Notes: a model not told the origin generated them from the sequence alone. A DNA stretch of 42,925 nucleotides from an uncultured Pseudovibrio sp. (GCA_947502585.1 CANNAV010000019.1:1-42925), one strand, 5' to 3'; positions 25,692 to 35,378 are shown, counted from the stretch's first letter. Translations and numbers: made by a program.

Positions 25692-28600
25692 CCTGCAGCA
25701 GACGGCCACCTGGTAATTCTATAAATTTCGGCGCATCCCGCTCATCAGTCTCCAAATCAGGCAGGGGCCCCAAAAAAACCCGATTGCTATTCCCCGTTTC
25801 CAGCACACCCAGATTTTCCGGAACGCCTGACTGAATAATTGGTCCGAGCAGATCAACCTCTCCTGCTGGCACTGTAGCCTCATTCACGCCTCCAATGGTC
25901 ACTGGGGCTTCCAATGCAGGCAGGCTGGATTTTACCCGCGGCCTGGGCGGGTCAACGATTACAACAGAGGGGCTATTGGGCTTTTTTCCGGTGGCGCCTC
26001 CATCAAGAACAGACCGGATTCGCGCACTGAAATCCTGAACCGAACTCTTATTGCTCTCAGCATTGGCCCGGGCTTGCGCCTCAGCGGCAGCTTTAGCCTC
26101 CGCAGCAGTTTTGGCTTCTGCCGCCTCCTGAGCTTCCTCAGCCCGCTTCTCAGCCTCAACCGCTTTCGCCTTATGTGCTTTTTCTTCAGCAGCCTGCGCC
26201 TTGCGGGCGGCTTCTTCTTCCCTCTTACTCTTTATCTCATCAAGCATGCGCTCTTGCTCGGCAATTTTGCGCTGCTCTTCTTCAATACGCTTCACATTCA
26301 ACTCAATCTCGCGAAGATTAAGGTAGGAGAGCAAAGGTCCTGTATCCAGCTTGCGCACCGGGTTTTCCAGTGGACCGGAATACAGGATTGCAACCTGAGG
26401 CTCCACACCTGCAACTTTCTGCGCTTCATCACGGGTTTTCATGGATACATCGCCAGTCAGCACCCACTTCTCCAGATCTACAAGGGCAGAACCAAACAAT
26501 GTGGTCCCGGCAGTATCAACGGAGATGTTACGCGCCCGGATTCGTCCACTGGCAATACCCAAAGACCCATCCACCCGGTTGAACGCTACAGAACCCGCAT
26601 CCATTTGATCCGTAAAGGTGTTTTGAATAACAGCCTCATCCAGTTCAAGACCCGCATCCGCTGCCTTGATCACAAAGTCAAAGGCCGCTGGATTGACCCG
26701 GCGAATTTCACCATCAGTTATGTTGAAAGTACCACCACCTGAAAGGCCTGCCACAAGGCCGGAAATTGTGCGACCGCTTCCTTCAAACTCAGCAGTCGCG
26801 TGCAGCTTACCCGTGGCTAAAGCACGGCCTTCATCAGTCCAGGCCAGCTCTTCAAAGTCAGCATCGTCCAACCGGAACCGGGCGGAAAGGGCTGCTTGTC
26901 CCTGATCCCGCCGCAAATCAAAAGCACCGGAAAACTCTCCGCCTGCGACTCGGCCAGTACCCTCATTAACGGAAAGCTGATCCGAGCGTAACCGAAGTCG
27001 GCCACTTGCGGCATCCAACCGGAACTCATCACTGAACAAGGCACGGTCGCTCTTCACGTCAAGTGTCAGATTCACACCATCGGCAAGGCTTTGTCCCAGC
27101 GCCTGAGAGGACCAGACAGAACCTTCCTGAAGCACACCAGCCCAGACATTGGAACCCAGCAGCAGCTCACTCAGGCTGCGCATATCGAGTTCAGACAACT
27201 CCAGTTTACCAGAGGCCTCTAAAGGTCCACCTTTTTTCAAAGTACCTTCAAGGTCACCAGACAGAACCATATCGGCCAGCTGACCTTTCAGATCTGAGAG
27301 TTTAAAGTCACGCCCGCGCCCATCAAGCTGGCCGTTCAGGTTCACTTTAAGAGGACCTGAATAAATTGGATAGACCTTACCAAAGGCCAGCCCGTAGTCC
27401 GCCAGATCGTCAGATTGCAGCGCAACCCTGGCAGACCAGACAGCAGCAGACCGGCCTGGAATACGCACGGTTCCATCGGCGAGGATCTTTAATCCCACAA
27501 CATCACTGGAAAAACCAAAGGCCAGCTGATCACGCGGGCTGCCAGACAAGGACAAGCTAACCTCGCCCGGCTGAAGCTGAGTAACCGGGACCGCTTCAAA
27601 CCCGAGCTGCCGAAGGATCTTGACACCATCTTTCCCACCAAGCGTCATTTCCGCATAAAGATCGCCTTCCGCAAAATCATCAATGCGCCCCTCAAAGGTG
27701 CCATTCAAATCCAAGTCACTGACGCCAACCTCACCATAGAGACTCAATGACATATCGGTCCGGCCCTTCTCAGCATAAGCCGTAAGCTCTGCTTTAAGAT
27801 TTGCAGGAGCAAGATCAGAAGCAGCTGTTTTCAGGCGCTCAATCTGTGGATGGTCAGGTGCATACTCTTCAAGCACAGCAACCGCACCACTGAGAGACGA
27901 AGCCGTCAACGTACCTTTAATGCTTCCCTGAGGCGTTGTACTCAGGTCATCAATACGACCTTTCATATCAATGTATGCACCAGCAAAATCACGAATTTTC
28001 AGCTGTTCAATCGAAAGTGCATCCTGGCTCAAACTCGCGCTCACCGCCATGCTTTTTGCTTTTACACCACTGGCAACAAGCTCATCCGCGTAAAGCCGTA
28101 TGGACATATCAACAGCGCCCGGCTCAATCTTCTTGCCGGTAAACGCTTCCACATAGCGCTGGACTTCATCCAGATTGACGCGATCACTATCCAAGTCAAC
28201 GGTGATCAGCGGACTGCGATCCAGCGGATGTTCCAAGGAAATCAGACCAACACTGCGTACATCTCCTGCATCAATCCGCAAATCCGGCAAGCGCAGAGCA
28301 CCGGCACCGGCCTCAACACGCCCTTTTACCTCAACAGGAGACAGTCGTCCGGAAACGTCCTTACGCTCACCTAACCACCAATGCGCGAGCTGATGCGGCT
28401 GACGGGAAGAGATTTCCCAGTCACCCTGATATCCGGCAGAACCACGCAACTCCAGATAACCGCTGGTCCTGAACAAGCTACGACCCGGCAGCTCACCAGA
28501 GAGTTCATCAACCTTCCAGCCGGTTCCTGTTGATTCAAGCAAGGCACGCAGATTGGAAACAACAGTACCGCCCGCCACAACAACAGGAATGGTCAGATCC

Positions 28601-29652
28601 ATATTGCCCTTCACATCCAGCAGTGGCAGCGACTGCAAACCATCAGACAATCGTGCAAGCACAGCCTCATCTGGCACCAGCGGACGCTGCTGCCCACCAC
28701 CAATAATCCGATCCAGGTCAACCTGCTTGAACTGAGCAACAGCCTGAAATTCCGGCGCAGGTCCGAAACTATAAATACCGCCCCCCTCAGCGGTAATCGG
28801 GCGATCTTCTGAGCCGAGACGTAAAGCACTCTCAGTAAGTTCCAGTCGCTCACCGCCCAGGTTGAACTTACTTTTGCCAGCCCATTCCAACGCATCAGAG
28901 CCTTCACTGACAACAGAATGAACCTCAGCATCTCCATAATAGGAGACCACGCCGTTCTGGTTGGTCAGGAATCCATCCGTCGAAAATTGAGCTGCAACAT
29001 TTGCAGGCGAAACCTGAGTTTTAACGCGAATCTGACCATTGCGCTCCACACGGCCACTACCGATTTTCAACGTGTAAGGCACATCTTCATAAAGCATCGC
29101 GCCTTCCGCTTTAAAAGGCCCCTGCAAGCCGCCGGCATAAAGCTCAAGGTTCGCATTGCTTGCACGGCGCACTTCACCAGTACGCGCATCAGCCAACACA
29201 ACAGAACCGTTGCGAACGCTCACATCTTCAAGAACAAGCGAAGTCGGGTCAATTTCGGAGATAACAGACCGGCGACTGTTGGCTTGCAAAACATCAAGAC
29301 GGCCTTCCTCATCAAGAGAAAGGTTAAGCTCCGGCTCGTTGAGTTTCATCTCGGTGACGTGCACTTCTCCGCGCAAAAGCGAAGGCAGATCTATCCGGCC
29401 TTCAAATCCTTTGATGGTCATCACCGGATCTTCGGCAGCACCAACACGAACATCAGAGAGCTTCACATACGGAGCTGGCAGCAGCTGGACATCGGTCTCA
29501 CCGAGGATCGTTACCTGATGCCCCAGAACTTTCTCGCCATAGCTTTCAAACAGGGAACGATAAGCTGACCAATCGATGACCAATGGGCCAACAAGCGCTA
29601 TGACCAGCGCGAGGATCAAAGTCCCACCGACGGTGATGTAAACCGAATTCAA
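25684..29652 (-). CDS. AsmA-like inner-membrane protein
   Basis: A 1322-residue AsmA family protein, members of which span the periplasm and are linked to outer-membrane lipid transport. There is one N-terminal membrane helix (about 5-25), AsmA-type beta repeats through most of the length (for example VTILGETDVQLLPAPYVKLS near the start), and an AsmA_2-type C-terminal domain near 1000-1110. It then has a long charged helical stretch (about 1125-1200, rich in Glu, Lys and Ala) and a proline-rich tail. The start is a TTG at 29652 with AAAGGAG 7 bases upstream, so translation should be efficient despite the rare start. It is downstream of the FAD-dehydrogenase gene by about 170 bases. Confidence 0.85.
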   Translation of the reverse strand: MNSVYITVGGTLILALVIALVGPLVIDWSAYRSLFESYGEKVLGHQVTILGETDVQLLPAPYVKLSDVRVGAAEDPVMTIKGFEGRIDLPSLLRGEVHVTEMKLNEPELNLSLDEEGRLDVLQANSRRSVISEIDPTSLVLEDVSVRNGSVVLADARTGEVRRASNANLELYAGGLQGPFKAEGAMLYEDVPYTLKIGSGRVERNGQIRVKTQVSPANVAAQFSTDGFLTNQNGVVSYYGDAEVHSVVSEGSDALEWAGKSKFNLGGERLELTESALRLGSEDRPITAEGGGIYSFGPAPEFQAVAQFKQVDLDRIIGGGQQRPLVPDEAVLARLSDGLQSLPLLDVKGNMDLTIPVVVAGGTVVSNLRALLESTGTGWKVDELSGELPGRSLFRTSGYLELRGSAGYQGDWEISSRQPHQLAHWWLGERKDVSGRLSPVEVKGRVEAGAGALRLPDLRIDAGDVRSVGLISLEHPLDRSPLITVDLDSDRVNLDEVQRYVEAFTGKKIEPGAVDMSIRLYADELVASGVKAKSMAVSASLSQDALSIEQLKIRDFAGAYIDMKGRIDDLSTTPQGSIKGTLTASSLSGAVAVLEEYAPDHPQIERLKTAASDLAPANLKAELTAYAEKGRTDMSLSLYGEVGVSDLDLNGTFEGRIDDFAEGDLYAEMTLGGKDGVKILRQLGFEAVPVTQLQPGEVSLSLSGSPRDQLAFGFSSDVVGLKILADGTVRIPGRSAAVWSARVALQSDDLADYGLAFGKVYPIYSGPLKVNLNGQLDGRGRDFKLSDLKGQLADMVLSGDLEGTLKKGGPLEASGKLELSELDMRSLSELLLGSNVWAGVLQEGSVWSSQALGQSLADGVNLTLDVKSDRALFSDEFRLDAASGRLRLRSDQLSVNEGTGRVAGGEFSGAFDLRRDQGQAALSARFRLDDADFEELAWTDEGRALATGKLHATAEFEGSGRTISGLVAGLSGGGTFNITDGEIRRVNPAAFDFVIKAADAGLELDEAVIQNTFTDQMDAGSVAFNRVDGSLGIASGRIRARNISVDTAGTTLFGSALVDLEKWVLTGDVSMKTRDEAQKVAGVEPQVAILYSGPLENPVRKLDTGPLLSYLNLREIELNVKRIEEEQRKIAEQERMLDEIKSKREEEAARKAQAAEEKAHKAKAVEAEKRAEEAQEAAEAKTAAEAKAAAEAQARANAESNKSSVQDFSARIRSVLDGGATGKKPNSPSVVIVDPPRPRVKSSLPALEAPVTIGGVNEATVPAGEVDLLGPIIQSGVPENLGVLETGNSNRVFLGPLPDLETDERDAPKFIELPGGRLLQVN

Positions 29653-29797
29653 CGTAAAGCTCCTTTACCCACTTCGAACCTCTCGCCTTGCCGCATTGTC
29701 CGCCTCTGAGCTGTATGCAAACACTTGTTTGTCTATGTGAATTACAGCAGGAACAAGACGACAGCAACGACTTAAGGCAATCTTTCCGGACGGAACG

Positions 29798-29826
29798 AAG
29801 CAAGTGCGTATTTATGGCACTTGCTT
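29798..29826. repeat. 10-bp perfect hairpin at the FAD-dehydrogenase stop codon
   Basis: AAGCAAGTGC (29798-29807) pairs with GCACTTGCTT (29817-29826), overlapping the stop codon of the upstream gene. No T-tract follows on the minus strand (CGTTCCG), so it is not a typical terminator. It may stabilise or process the mRNA between the FAD gene and the AsmA-like gene. Confidence 0.6.
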
Positions 29827-31246
29827 AATCGGTATCTAAGGCAACAATCTTACCGGGGTTCATAATATTCAGCGGGTCAAGACTACGCTTGATCGCAACC
29901 ATCACGGCCACCCCTGCCCCATGTTCCCTGGGCAAATACTTCATCTTGCCCTGCCCCACTCCATGCTCACCGGTACAGGTTCCACCCAGCTCAATCGCTC
30001 GATAATTCAGACGTTCAACAAAGGCCTCAGATCTGGCAATGTCCGCCGGGTCATTCAAATCCGTAAGCACAAGTACATGGAAGTTGCCGTCACCAACATG
30101 GCCAACTATCGGGCCAATCAAACCAATTTCTCTGATATCATCGTGTGTAGCTATCACACAGTCAGCAAGTTGAGAGATCGGCACACACACATCTGTCGAC
30201 AAACCGGTTCTCTCAGGTGCCAGTCCAAGGCCAGCCCAATAAACGTCATGCCGTGCGGCCCAAAGCTTATTGCGCTCTTCAGGGTCGGTCGTCCATTCAA
30301 ATTTCTTCAAAGAGTTTTCGGCTGCAATCTCACCAAAACGCTCAGACTGTTCTCTCACACCTGCCTCAGAGCCGTGGAATTCCACAAGCAACAACGGTGA
30401 TTCTGGCAAATCCAGCTTTGAGTAAGCATTGACGGATTGGACGCTCAACGTATCAAGCAATTCCATACGAGCAATTGGAAGACCATATTGGACGGCTTCC
30501 ATCACGGTGTTGCAGCAATCTCCAATACTATCAAAGGAGGCAATTCCACCTGAAATCGCTTCAGGTATTCCTTTAAGCTTAAGTGTAATTTCAGTGATCA
30601 CTCCAAGTGTGCCTTCAGAACCTACCATCAGCCGTGTCAGGTCATATCCGGCAGAGGATTTTTTGGCACGGCTACCGGTCTTCACAATAGTCCCATCAGG
30701 CATGACAACCGTCAGTGCCAGAACCATATCCTTCATCGTCCCGTAAAGAACCGCATTTGTGCCCGAAGCTCGCGTTGCTGTCATACCGCCAATGGTGGCG
30801 TCTGCACCCGGATCAATCGGGAAAAACAAACCGGTATCGCGCAGATATGCATTGAGCTGCTTGCGCGTCACACCCGGCTGCACCACACAATCCAGATCCT
30901 CAGCATGAACTGCAACAACCTCATTCATTTGCGAAAGGTCCAACGAGATGCCACCATTCGGCGCATTCAGATGCCCTTCCAGAGAAGAGCCGCTGCCAAA
31001 CGGAATAATCGGCACCCGCAGCTCAGCGCAAAGCTTTACAATCTCAGAGACTTCTTCAGTCGATTTCGCAAAAACAACAGCATCCGGCGGCTGGTTAGGT
31101 AGCCATGATGTAGTATGCCCGTGCTGCTCCCGCAAGCTCACAGACGTCTGGCAACGATCGCCAAAACTCTCATGCAGAGACACAATCGCTTTGCCGATCC
31201 CCTCTGCATTGGGTGTAATCTCCCGCTGCATCTCCTTCAAAGACAT
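29825..31246 (-). CDS. FAD-linked oxidase (D-lactate dehydrogenase / GlcD type)
   Basis: A 473-residue flavoprotein of the FAD_binding_4 plus FAD-oxidase_C type. The N-terminal FAD domain has VPIIPFGSGSSLEGH and FPIDPGADATIGGMTATRAS, with the SSAGYDLTRLMVGSEGTLG block. The C-terminal half ends with GTCTGEHGVGQGKMKYL, and the metal-site region is GHVGDGNFHVL. This fits D-lactate dehydrogenase (cytochrome, LDHD-like) or the GlcD subunit of glycolate oxidase; no glcE or glcF lies nearby, which favours the single-subunit D-lactate enzyme. AAGGAAGG lies before the ATG. Confidence 0.87.
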   Translation of the reverse strand: MSLKEMQREITPNAEGIGKAIVSLHESFGDRCQTSVSLREQHGHTTSWLPNQPPDAVVFAKSTEEVSEIVKLCAELRVPIIPFGSGSSLEGHLNAPNGGISLDLSQMNEVVAVHAEDLDCVVQPGVTRKQLNAYLRDTGLFFPIDPGADATIGGMTATRASGTNAVLYGTMKDMVLALTVVMPDGTIVKTGSRAKKSSAGYDLTRLMVGSEGTLGVITEITLKLKGIPEAISGGIASFDSIGDCCNTVMEAVQYGLPIARMELLDTLSVQSVNAYSKLDLPESPLLLVEFHGSEAGVREQSERFGEIAAENSLKKFEWTTDPEERNKLWAARHDVYWAGLGLAPERTGLSTDVCVPISQLADCVIATHDDIREIGLIGPIVGHVGDGNFHVLVLTDLNDPADIARSEAFVERLNYRAIELGGTCTGEHGVGQGKMKYLPREHGAGVAVMVAIKRSLDPLNIMNPGKIVALDTD

Positions 31247-31552
31247 GGCAGACCTTCCTTATATTCCAAATTCCCTTACGGAAGACACCTCAAGGTATGT
31301 AATCGTAACCTGGATGCACGACCCGGTATTTATTGGGATTATAGTATTCTGCATGGCCAGCATTATTGAGCTTTTAGCAAGGCAACCGTCACCTGAGCCG
31401 ACGATACAAAAGAGGCGCCTTAAGTGTTTCTCAGCGCATATCGAAAATTATAATCCAAAATCAGAAGATCAGAGCGTATCCTGATTGGCGTTTGCCGGGG
31501 AATTCAGTTAAAGACAATGCCAATCATTCATTGTCGTATCTCTTAATCTATC
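31247..31552. other. divergent intergenic region between FAD oxidase and ClC genes
   Basis: Promoters for both genes should lie here. I see no gene, strong hairpin or clear promoter boxes. The likely ClC start has no good SD. Confidence 0.4.
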
Positions 31553-33193
31553 ATGCCTGACCATGCCAGCCCGTTGAAAATCGCAATGCGTATAGTCTAT
31601 AAATGGGTCGAACCTAACCTACGTTTGTTCATGTCATCGCGACTCCCGCTTGTCTGGCTCCTTGCGTTGATAATCGGTGCCGCCGTGGGCGGGTCTGCTA
31701 TCCTCTTTCGCATTGGCATCGGGTTGGTTCAATGGTTATCGCTCGGCACCGTCTCCGAACGCATGATAAGCGCCGCAAACGCTCAGCCATGGTATGTGAT
31801 TGTTCTGGCACCCGTAACAGGTGGTGCAATTGTCGGCCTCCTTCTGCAAACCATTCAGAAGAAGCAACGCGCTGGCGGCGTGGCAGATGTGATAGAAGCG
31901 CGAGCCCATGGCGGAAGCGGCCTGCCCTTTTGGCCCGGTCTCAGCTCTGCGCTCATCACAGTCATCTCACTTGGAAGTGGCGCCAGCGCTGGCCGCGAAG
32001 GCCCAATGGTTCACTTGGGCGCAACGCTCGGTACCTCTGTTTTCTCCAGGTTGGAACTCCCGGATTCAACAATGCGCATCCTGCTTGCAGCAGGCGTCGC
32101 AAGCGCAGTTTCCGCAAGCTTTAACGCGCCAATCGCAGGCGTGTTGTTCGCGCATGAGGTCATCCTCGGCCACTACGCAATGTCCGTTTTCGTTCCAACC
32201 GTGCTCTCGTCAGCCATGGGAACGCTGATATCTCGCCTGTATTTTGGCGAAGCCGCAGCCTTCATTCTGCCCCACTACGAGATCAACACATACTGGGAAT
32301 TTCCTGCTTTCGTTTTTCTGGGTATCATCTGCGCAATAGTTGCTATCTCCTTCCAGTTTGCATTGATCGGCTCAGACTGGCTTGCCAGAAACATCAAAAT
32401 GCCAATCTGGCTCCGCCCGGTCATCGGTGGCGCATTAATTGGCTCTATCGCTGTCTTTTATCCGGAGATCATCGGCGTTGGCTACGAGGCGACCGATGGA
32501 GCGCTCAACTCAGAACTACCGCTCACACTGATGCTCTCATTGCTCTTCGTAAAGACAGTAGCAACAGCCATCACCCTCGCCTCCCGCTTTGGCGGCGGTA
32601 TCTTCTCGCCTTCACTGTATCTGGGTGCGATGACGGGTGGTGCCTTCGGCCTGATCGCGGCAAATCTCCTGCCCGAAATGGCTTCCAGCCACGGCCTCTA
32701 CGCTATTTTGGGCATGGGAGCCGTTGCCTCAGCTGTCCTTGGTGCACCAATTTCAACCACCATGATCGTGTTCGAGCTGACAGGTGGCTATGAGCTTTCC
32801 ATTGCCTTACTGATCGCTGTTTCCATCTCAACGGGCCTCAATCAGGCCATCCATGGTCGTTCCTACTTCCATTGGCAGATGGAAATGCGCGGTTTCATGT
32901 TGCAGGACGGTCCCCACAAATGGCTCGTCCGTACTGTCCACGTGAGAGATTTCGCTGATCCGCCAGAGCCCGGCTCCGATACCACCTTCGATCCAGTGTC
33001 AGAAGAACCATTCCTTGCAACACTGGATACGCTCGAAAACGCGCTTAGAACCTTCGATGATACAGGTTACCCCACCCTGCCTGTCATTGATCTCCAAAAA
33101 CCGACGGAAGTTATTGGCTACGCAAGTCATGTAAAAGCTCTGCGCTACTTTAACTCAGCCCTTATTCAAGCGAATGTTGAGGAGCACCGCTAA
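31553..33193 (+). CDS. ClC-family chloride channel/transporter
   Basis: A 546-residue ClC protein with about ten membrane helices (about 25-440) and a C-terminal cytoplasmic CBS-like segment (about 460-540). The gating-Glu block GASAGREGPMVHLGA and the pore block FGGGIFSPSLYLGAMTGGA are intact. In place of the usual GSGIP first filter it has AGGVADVIEA. At the inner 'proton glutamate' site (EE in E. coli ClC) it has HEV, as in eukaryotic channel members. This suggests chloride conduction without proton coupling, an inference that needs transport data. The ATG at 31553 has a weak SD; ATGs at 31586 and 31631 are alternatives. Confidence 0.88.
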   Translation: MPDHASPLKIAMRIVYKWVEPNLRLFMSSRLPLVWLLALIIGAAVGGSAILFRIGIGLVQWLSLGTVSERMISAANAQPWYVIVLAPVTGGAIVGLLLQTIQKKQRAGGVADVIEARAHGGSGLPFWPGLSSALITVISLGSGASAGREGPMVHLGATLGTSVFSRLELPDSTMRILLAAGVASAVSASFNAPIAGVLFAHEVILGHYAMSVFVPTVLSSAMGTLISRLYFGEAAAFILPHYEINTYWEFPAFVFLGIICAIVAISFQFALIGSDWLARNIKMPIWLRPVIGGALIGSIAVFYPEIIGVGYEATDGALNSELPLTLMLSLLFVKTVATAITLASRFGGGIFSPSLYLGAMTGGAFGLIAANLLPEMASSHGLYAILGMGAVASAVLGAPISTTMIVFELTGGYELSIALLIAVSISTGLNQAIHGRSYFHWQMEMRGFMLQDGPHKWLVRTVHVRDFADPPEPGSDTTFDPVSEEPFLATLDTLENALRTFDDTGYPTLPVIDLQKPTEVIGYASHVKALRYFNSALIQANVEEHR

Positions 33194-33235
33194 CCAAACT
33201 CCAGATAATCTCCATTGACCCATTCGTAAAAAACA

Positions 33236-33253
33236 GCAATTTCATTCAAGACA
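33236..33253. promoter_or_regulatory. 18-bp repeat upstream of the AraC gene (putative operator)
   Basis: GCAATTTCATTCAAGACA is a perfect copy of the sequence at 34184-34201 before azlC. It lies about 30 bases before the AraC-family start, where an autoregulatory site would be expected. Confidence 0.6.
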
Positions 33254-33282
33254 TCCATGTCTTTGCTGGATAGATTGGATCT

Positions 33283-34152
33283 ATGAAACCCGTCACTCAA
33301 CAAATAGCCTTAGAAGCAACTCCGCTCGATTCGGGAGAGAACGCACAATTCTGGTGTGCGCCACGCTTTGACAGACTGGTGTGTCTTGCAGCAAGTTTCA
33401 GAACCCACGTGTACGAACCTCACACGCATGACACTTTCGTCGTCGGCGGCATTCTCTCCGGCTGTCAGTGCTACTGGCAGCGTGGACAGCGGATATTTGC
33501 CGGCCCCGGTGATCTGACCTTCGTCAATCCGTTTGAGCTTCATGACGGCATACCGAAGGGATACGGCTACACCTACCGGATGACCTACCCCAGCATATCT
33601 TTGCTTCAGAAGATCGCTGAGGACCTGACAGACAAGCCAAAAAGCGGAACACCGTTCTTCCCGGAGGCCTGTGTCCATGATCCGGAGATCTGCCAGGAGT
33701 TCATAACAGCCCACAAGTCCATACAGAACCGCTCCGGCGATCTGGAAGCCGAAGAACCGCTCTACATGATCTACGCCAGGATGCTCGTAAAATACGGCAG
33801 CTTCACTGACAACCTGAGCGGATCCAGAGACCCTATCGCAATAAAAAGAGCGCGTGAATATCTGGAAGAGTGCTTCATGGGCAGCGTGCACCTGGATGAT
33901 CTGGTAAACATCTCGGGCCGCTCGAAGTACCACCTCATCCGCTCCTTCAAAAAGGCGACAGGACAAACACCACATGCTTACCTGACAGATGTGAGAGTGC
34001 GAAATGCCAGACGCTTGCTTGTGCGCGGAGCCTCTCCAGGCGAAACGGCATCACTCTGCGGCTTTGCGGACCAGGCTCACCTGACACGGCAGTTCAAATC
34101 CCGCGTCGGCACCACACCGGCAGCTTTTCAAAGGTCCGTAATTTCCATTTAA
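33283..34152 (+). CDS. AraC-family transcriptional regulator
   Basis: A 289-residue regulator with an N-terminal AraC-type cupin ligand-binding domain (about 20-140: HVYEPHTHDTFVVGGILSG, then PGDLTFVNPFELHDG) and a C-terminal AraC double helix-turn-helix (about 190-285: LDDLVNISGRSKYHLIRSFK and ETASLCGFADQAHLTRQFKS). It sits just before azlCD, in the same direction, about 98 bases upstream of azlC. A perfect 18-bp repeat before its own gene and before azlC points to control of both. The family often governs amino-acid export genes; the ligand is unknown. Confidence 0.9.
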   Translation: MKPVTQQIALEATPLDSGENAQFWCAPRFDRLVCLAASFRTHVYEPHTHDTFVVGGILSGCQCYWQRGQRIFAGPGDLTFVNPFELHDGIPKGYGYTYRMTYPSISLLQKIAEDLTDKPKSGTPFFPEACVHDPEICQEFITAHKSIQNRSGDLEAEEPLYMIYARMLVKYGSFTDNLSGSRDPIAIKRAREYLEECFMGSVHLDDLVNISGRSKYHLIRSFKKATGQTPHAYLTDVRVRNARRLLVRGASPGETASLCGFADQAHLTRQFKSRVGTTPAAFQRSVISI

Positions 34153-34183
34153 TTCCCGCGACTTATAAATAGGTGTAAGAAGC

Positions 34184-34201
34184 GCAATTTCATTCAAGAC
34201 A
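34184..34201. promoter_or_regulatory. 18-bp repeat upstream of azlC (putative operator)
   Basis: Second perfect copy of GCAATTTCATTCAAGACA, ending 48 bases before the azlC GTG. The matching pair before the AraC gene and before its likely target supports a binding site for the AraC-family protein. Confidence 0.6.
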
Positions 34202-34249
34202 ACACCTGCTACTCTGACTAAAAACCGCTCTATGCTTTAGGAGGGTTTT

Positions 34250-34999
34250 GTGAATAACAGTCAGAACAGATCAGCAATCCACGCTGACCCCAATGAATTT
34301 TTTCTCGGTGTAAAAACATTCTTCCCGTTGATTTTCGCCGCAGCGCCCATCGGCCTGTTGTTTGGCGCTCTTTCAGCACAAAAGGGACTATCCCCTCTGG
34401 AAGTGCTGCTGATGGGATCCTTCGTATTTGCAGGCGGTTCCCAGTTCCTCGCGCTGGAACTATGGTCAGACCCGCTCCCATGGCTCAGCATTGCCTTCTC
34501 AACGTTCCTGATCAACCTGCGCCACGTGCTCATGAGTGTCTCCCTTGCCCCTAAACTCGGGCATTGGACCCCACTGCAAAAATATCTGGGCTTCTTCATG
34601 TTGGCCGACGAAGTATGGGCTATGTCTGAGCAGCGCGCCATGAAGCAGCAAACAACCTTCAGCTTCTACATGGGTGCTGCCCTAACCCTGCTCTTCACAT
34701 GGCAGATCTCAACAGTCGCAGGAAGCCTGACAGGCGCAGTCATGGGCGATCCTTCCCGTTACGGTCTGGATTTTGCGTTCACCGCCCTATTCATCTGTCT
34801 GGTCATGGGCTTCTGGCAGGGTCGCAAAACAGGTATTGTGCTCGCAGCGAGCGGCCTTGCGGCAGTTCTCACATACAAGTTCGTGCCGGGTGCCTGGTAC
34901 ATAATAGCTGGGGCCATCGCTGGCGTTATTGCAGCAGCCCTCCAGTATGATGATAAACCAAACGGGTTCAGCAGCTCTTCGGAGATATTGCAGTCATGA
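34250..34999 (+). CDS. azlC: AzlC, branched-chain amino-acid export permease subunit
   Basis: A 249-residue membrane protein of the AzlC family, which works with AzlD to export branched-chain amino acids. Its marks are the start FFLGVKTFFPLIFAAAPIGLLFG, the GSFVFAGGSQFLALELW block and INLRHVLMSVSLAP, spread over about five or six membrane helices. The start is a GTG with the strong SD AGGAGGG 5 bases upstream. The stop overlaps the azlD start as ATGA, so the two are translationally coupled. It lies after the AraC gene, its likely regulator. Confidence 0.92.
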   Translation: MNNSQNRSAIHADPNEFFLGVKTFFPLIFAAAPIGLLFGALSAQKGLSPLEVLLMGSFVFAGGSQFLALELWSDPLPWLSIAFSTFLINLRHVLMSVSLAPKLGHWTPLQKYLGFFMLADEVWAMSEQRAMKQQTTFSFYMGAALTLLFTWQISTVAGSLTGAVMGDPSRYGLDFAFTALFICLVMGFWQGRKTGIVLAASGLAAVLTYKFVPGAWYIIAGAIAGVIAAALQYDDKPNGFSSSSEILQS

Positions 35000-35319
35000 G
35001 CTCAGAAATCTTCGCGCTCGATCCACTCGTCCTCTTCACCATTATAGCAATGGCATCAGGAACTTACCTGACCCGCATCGCAGGCCTTGTACTGACAAAG
35101 TTCGTCACTTTCTCAGGCAGAACTGAAGCAGCCTTACAAGCCGTACCGCCAGCAATTCTTATGTCAGTCGTGGCCCCAGCAGCCTTAGCAACCGGGGCAG
35201 CAGAAACCGCCGCCGCAGCTATCACTGCGATTGCGGCCCTACGCTTACCAATGCTTGCAGCCATAGCACTCGGTGTTCTCAGTGTGGTTTTCCTAAGAAT
35301 GGCACTTACAGCGTTTTAA
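34996..35319 (+). CDS. azlD: AzlD, branched-chain amino-acid export subunit
   Basis: A 107-residue small membrane protein with three or four helices and the AzlD pattern (GTYLTRIAGLVLTKF near residue 20, then VPPAILMSVVAPAALATGA). It pairs with AzlC in the exporter. It overlaps azlC by 4 bases and is followed at once by a strong terminator, so the transcript ends here. Confidence 0.88.
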   Translation: MSSEIFALDPLVLFTIIAMASGTYLTRIAGLVLTKFVTFSGRTEAALQAVPPAILMSVVAPAALATGAAETAAAAITAIAALRLPMLAAIALGVLSVVFLRMALTAF

Positions 35320-35321
35320 GC

Positions 35322-35352
35322 AAAAACCCCGCTTCGGGAAGCGGGGTTTTCT
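35322..35352. terminator. strong bidirectional terminator after azlD
   Basis: AACCCCGCTT pairs with AAGCGGGGTT, flanked by AAAAA on one side and TTTTCTTT on the other. It ends azlD (plus strand) and can also end the convergent aminopeptidase P gene. Confidence 0.92.
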
Positions 35353-35378
35353 TTATCTCAACAAGACGCAAGAACGAC

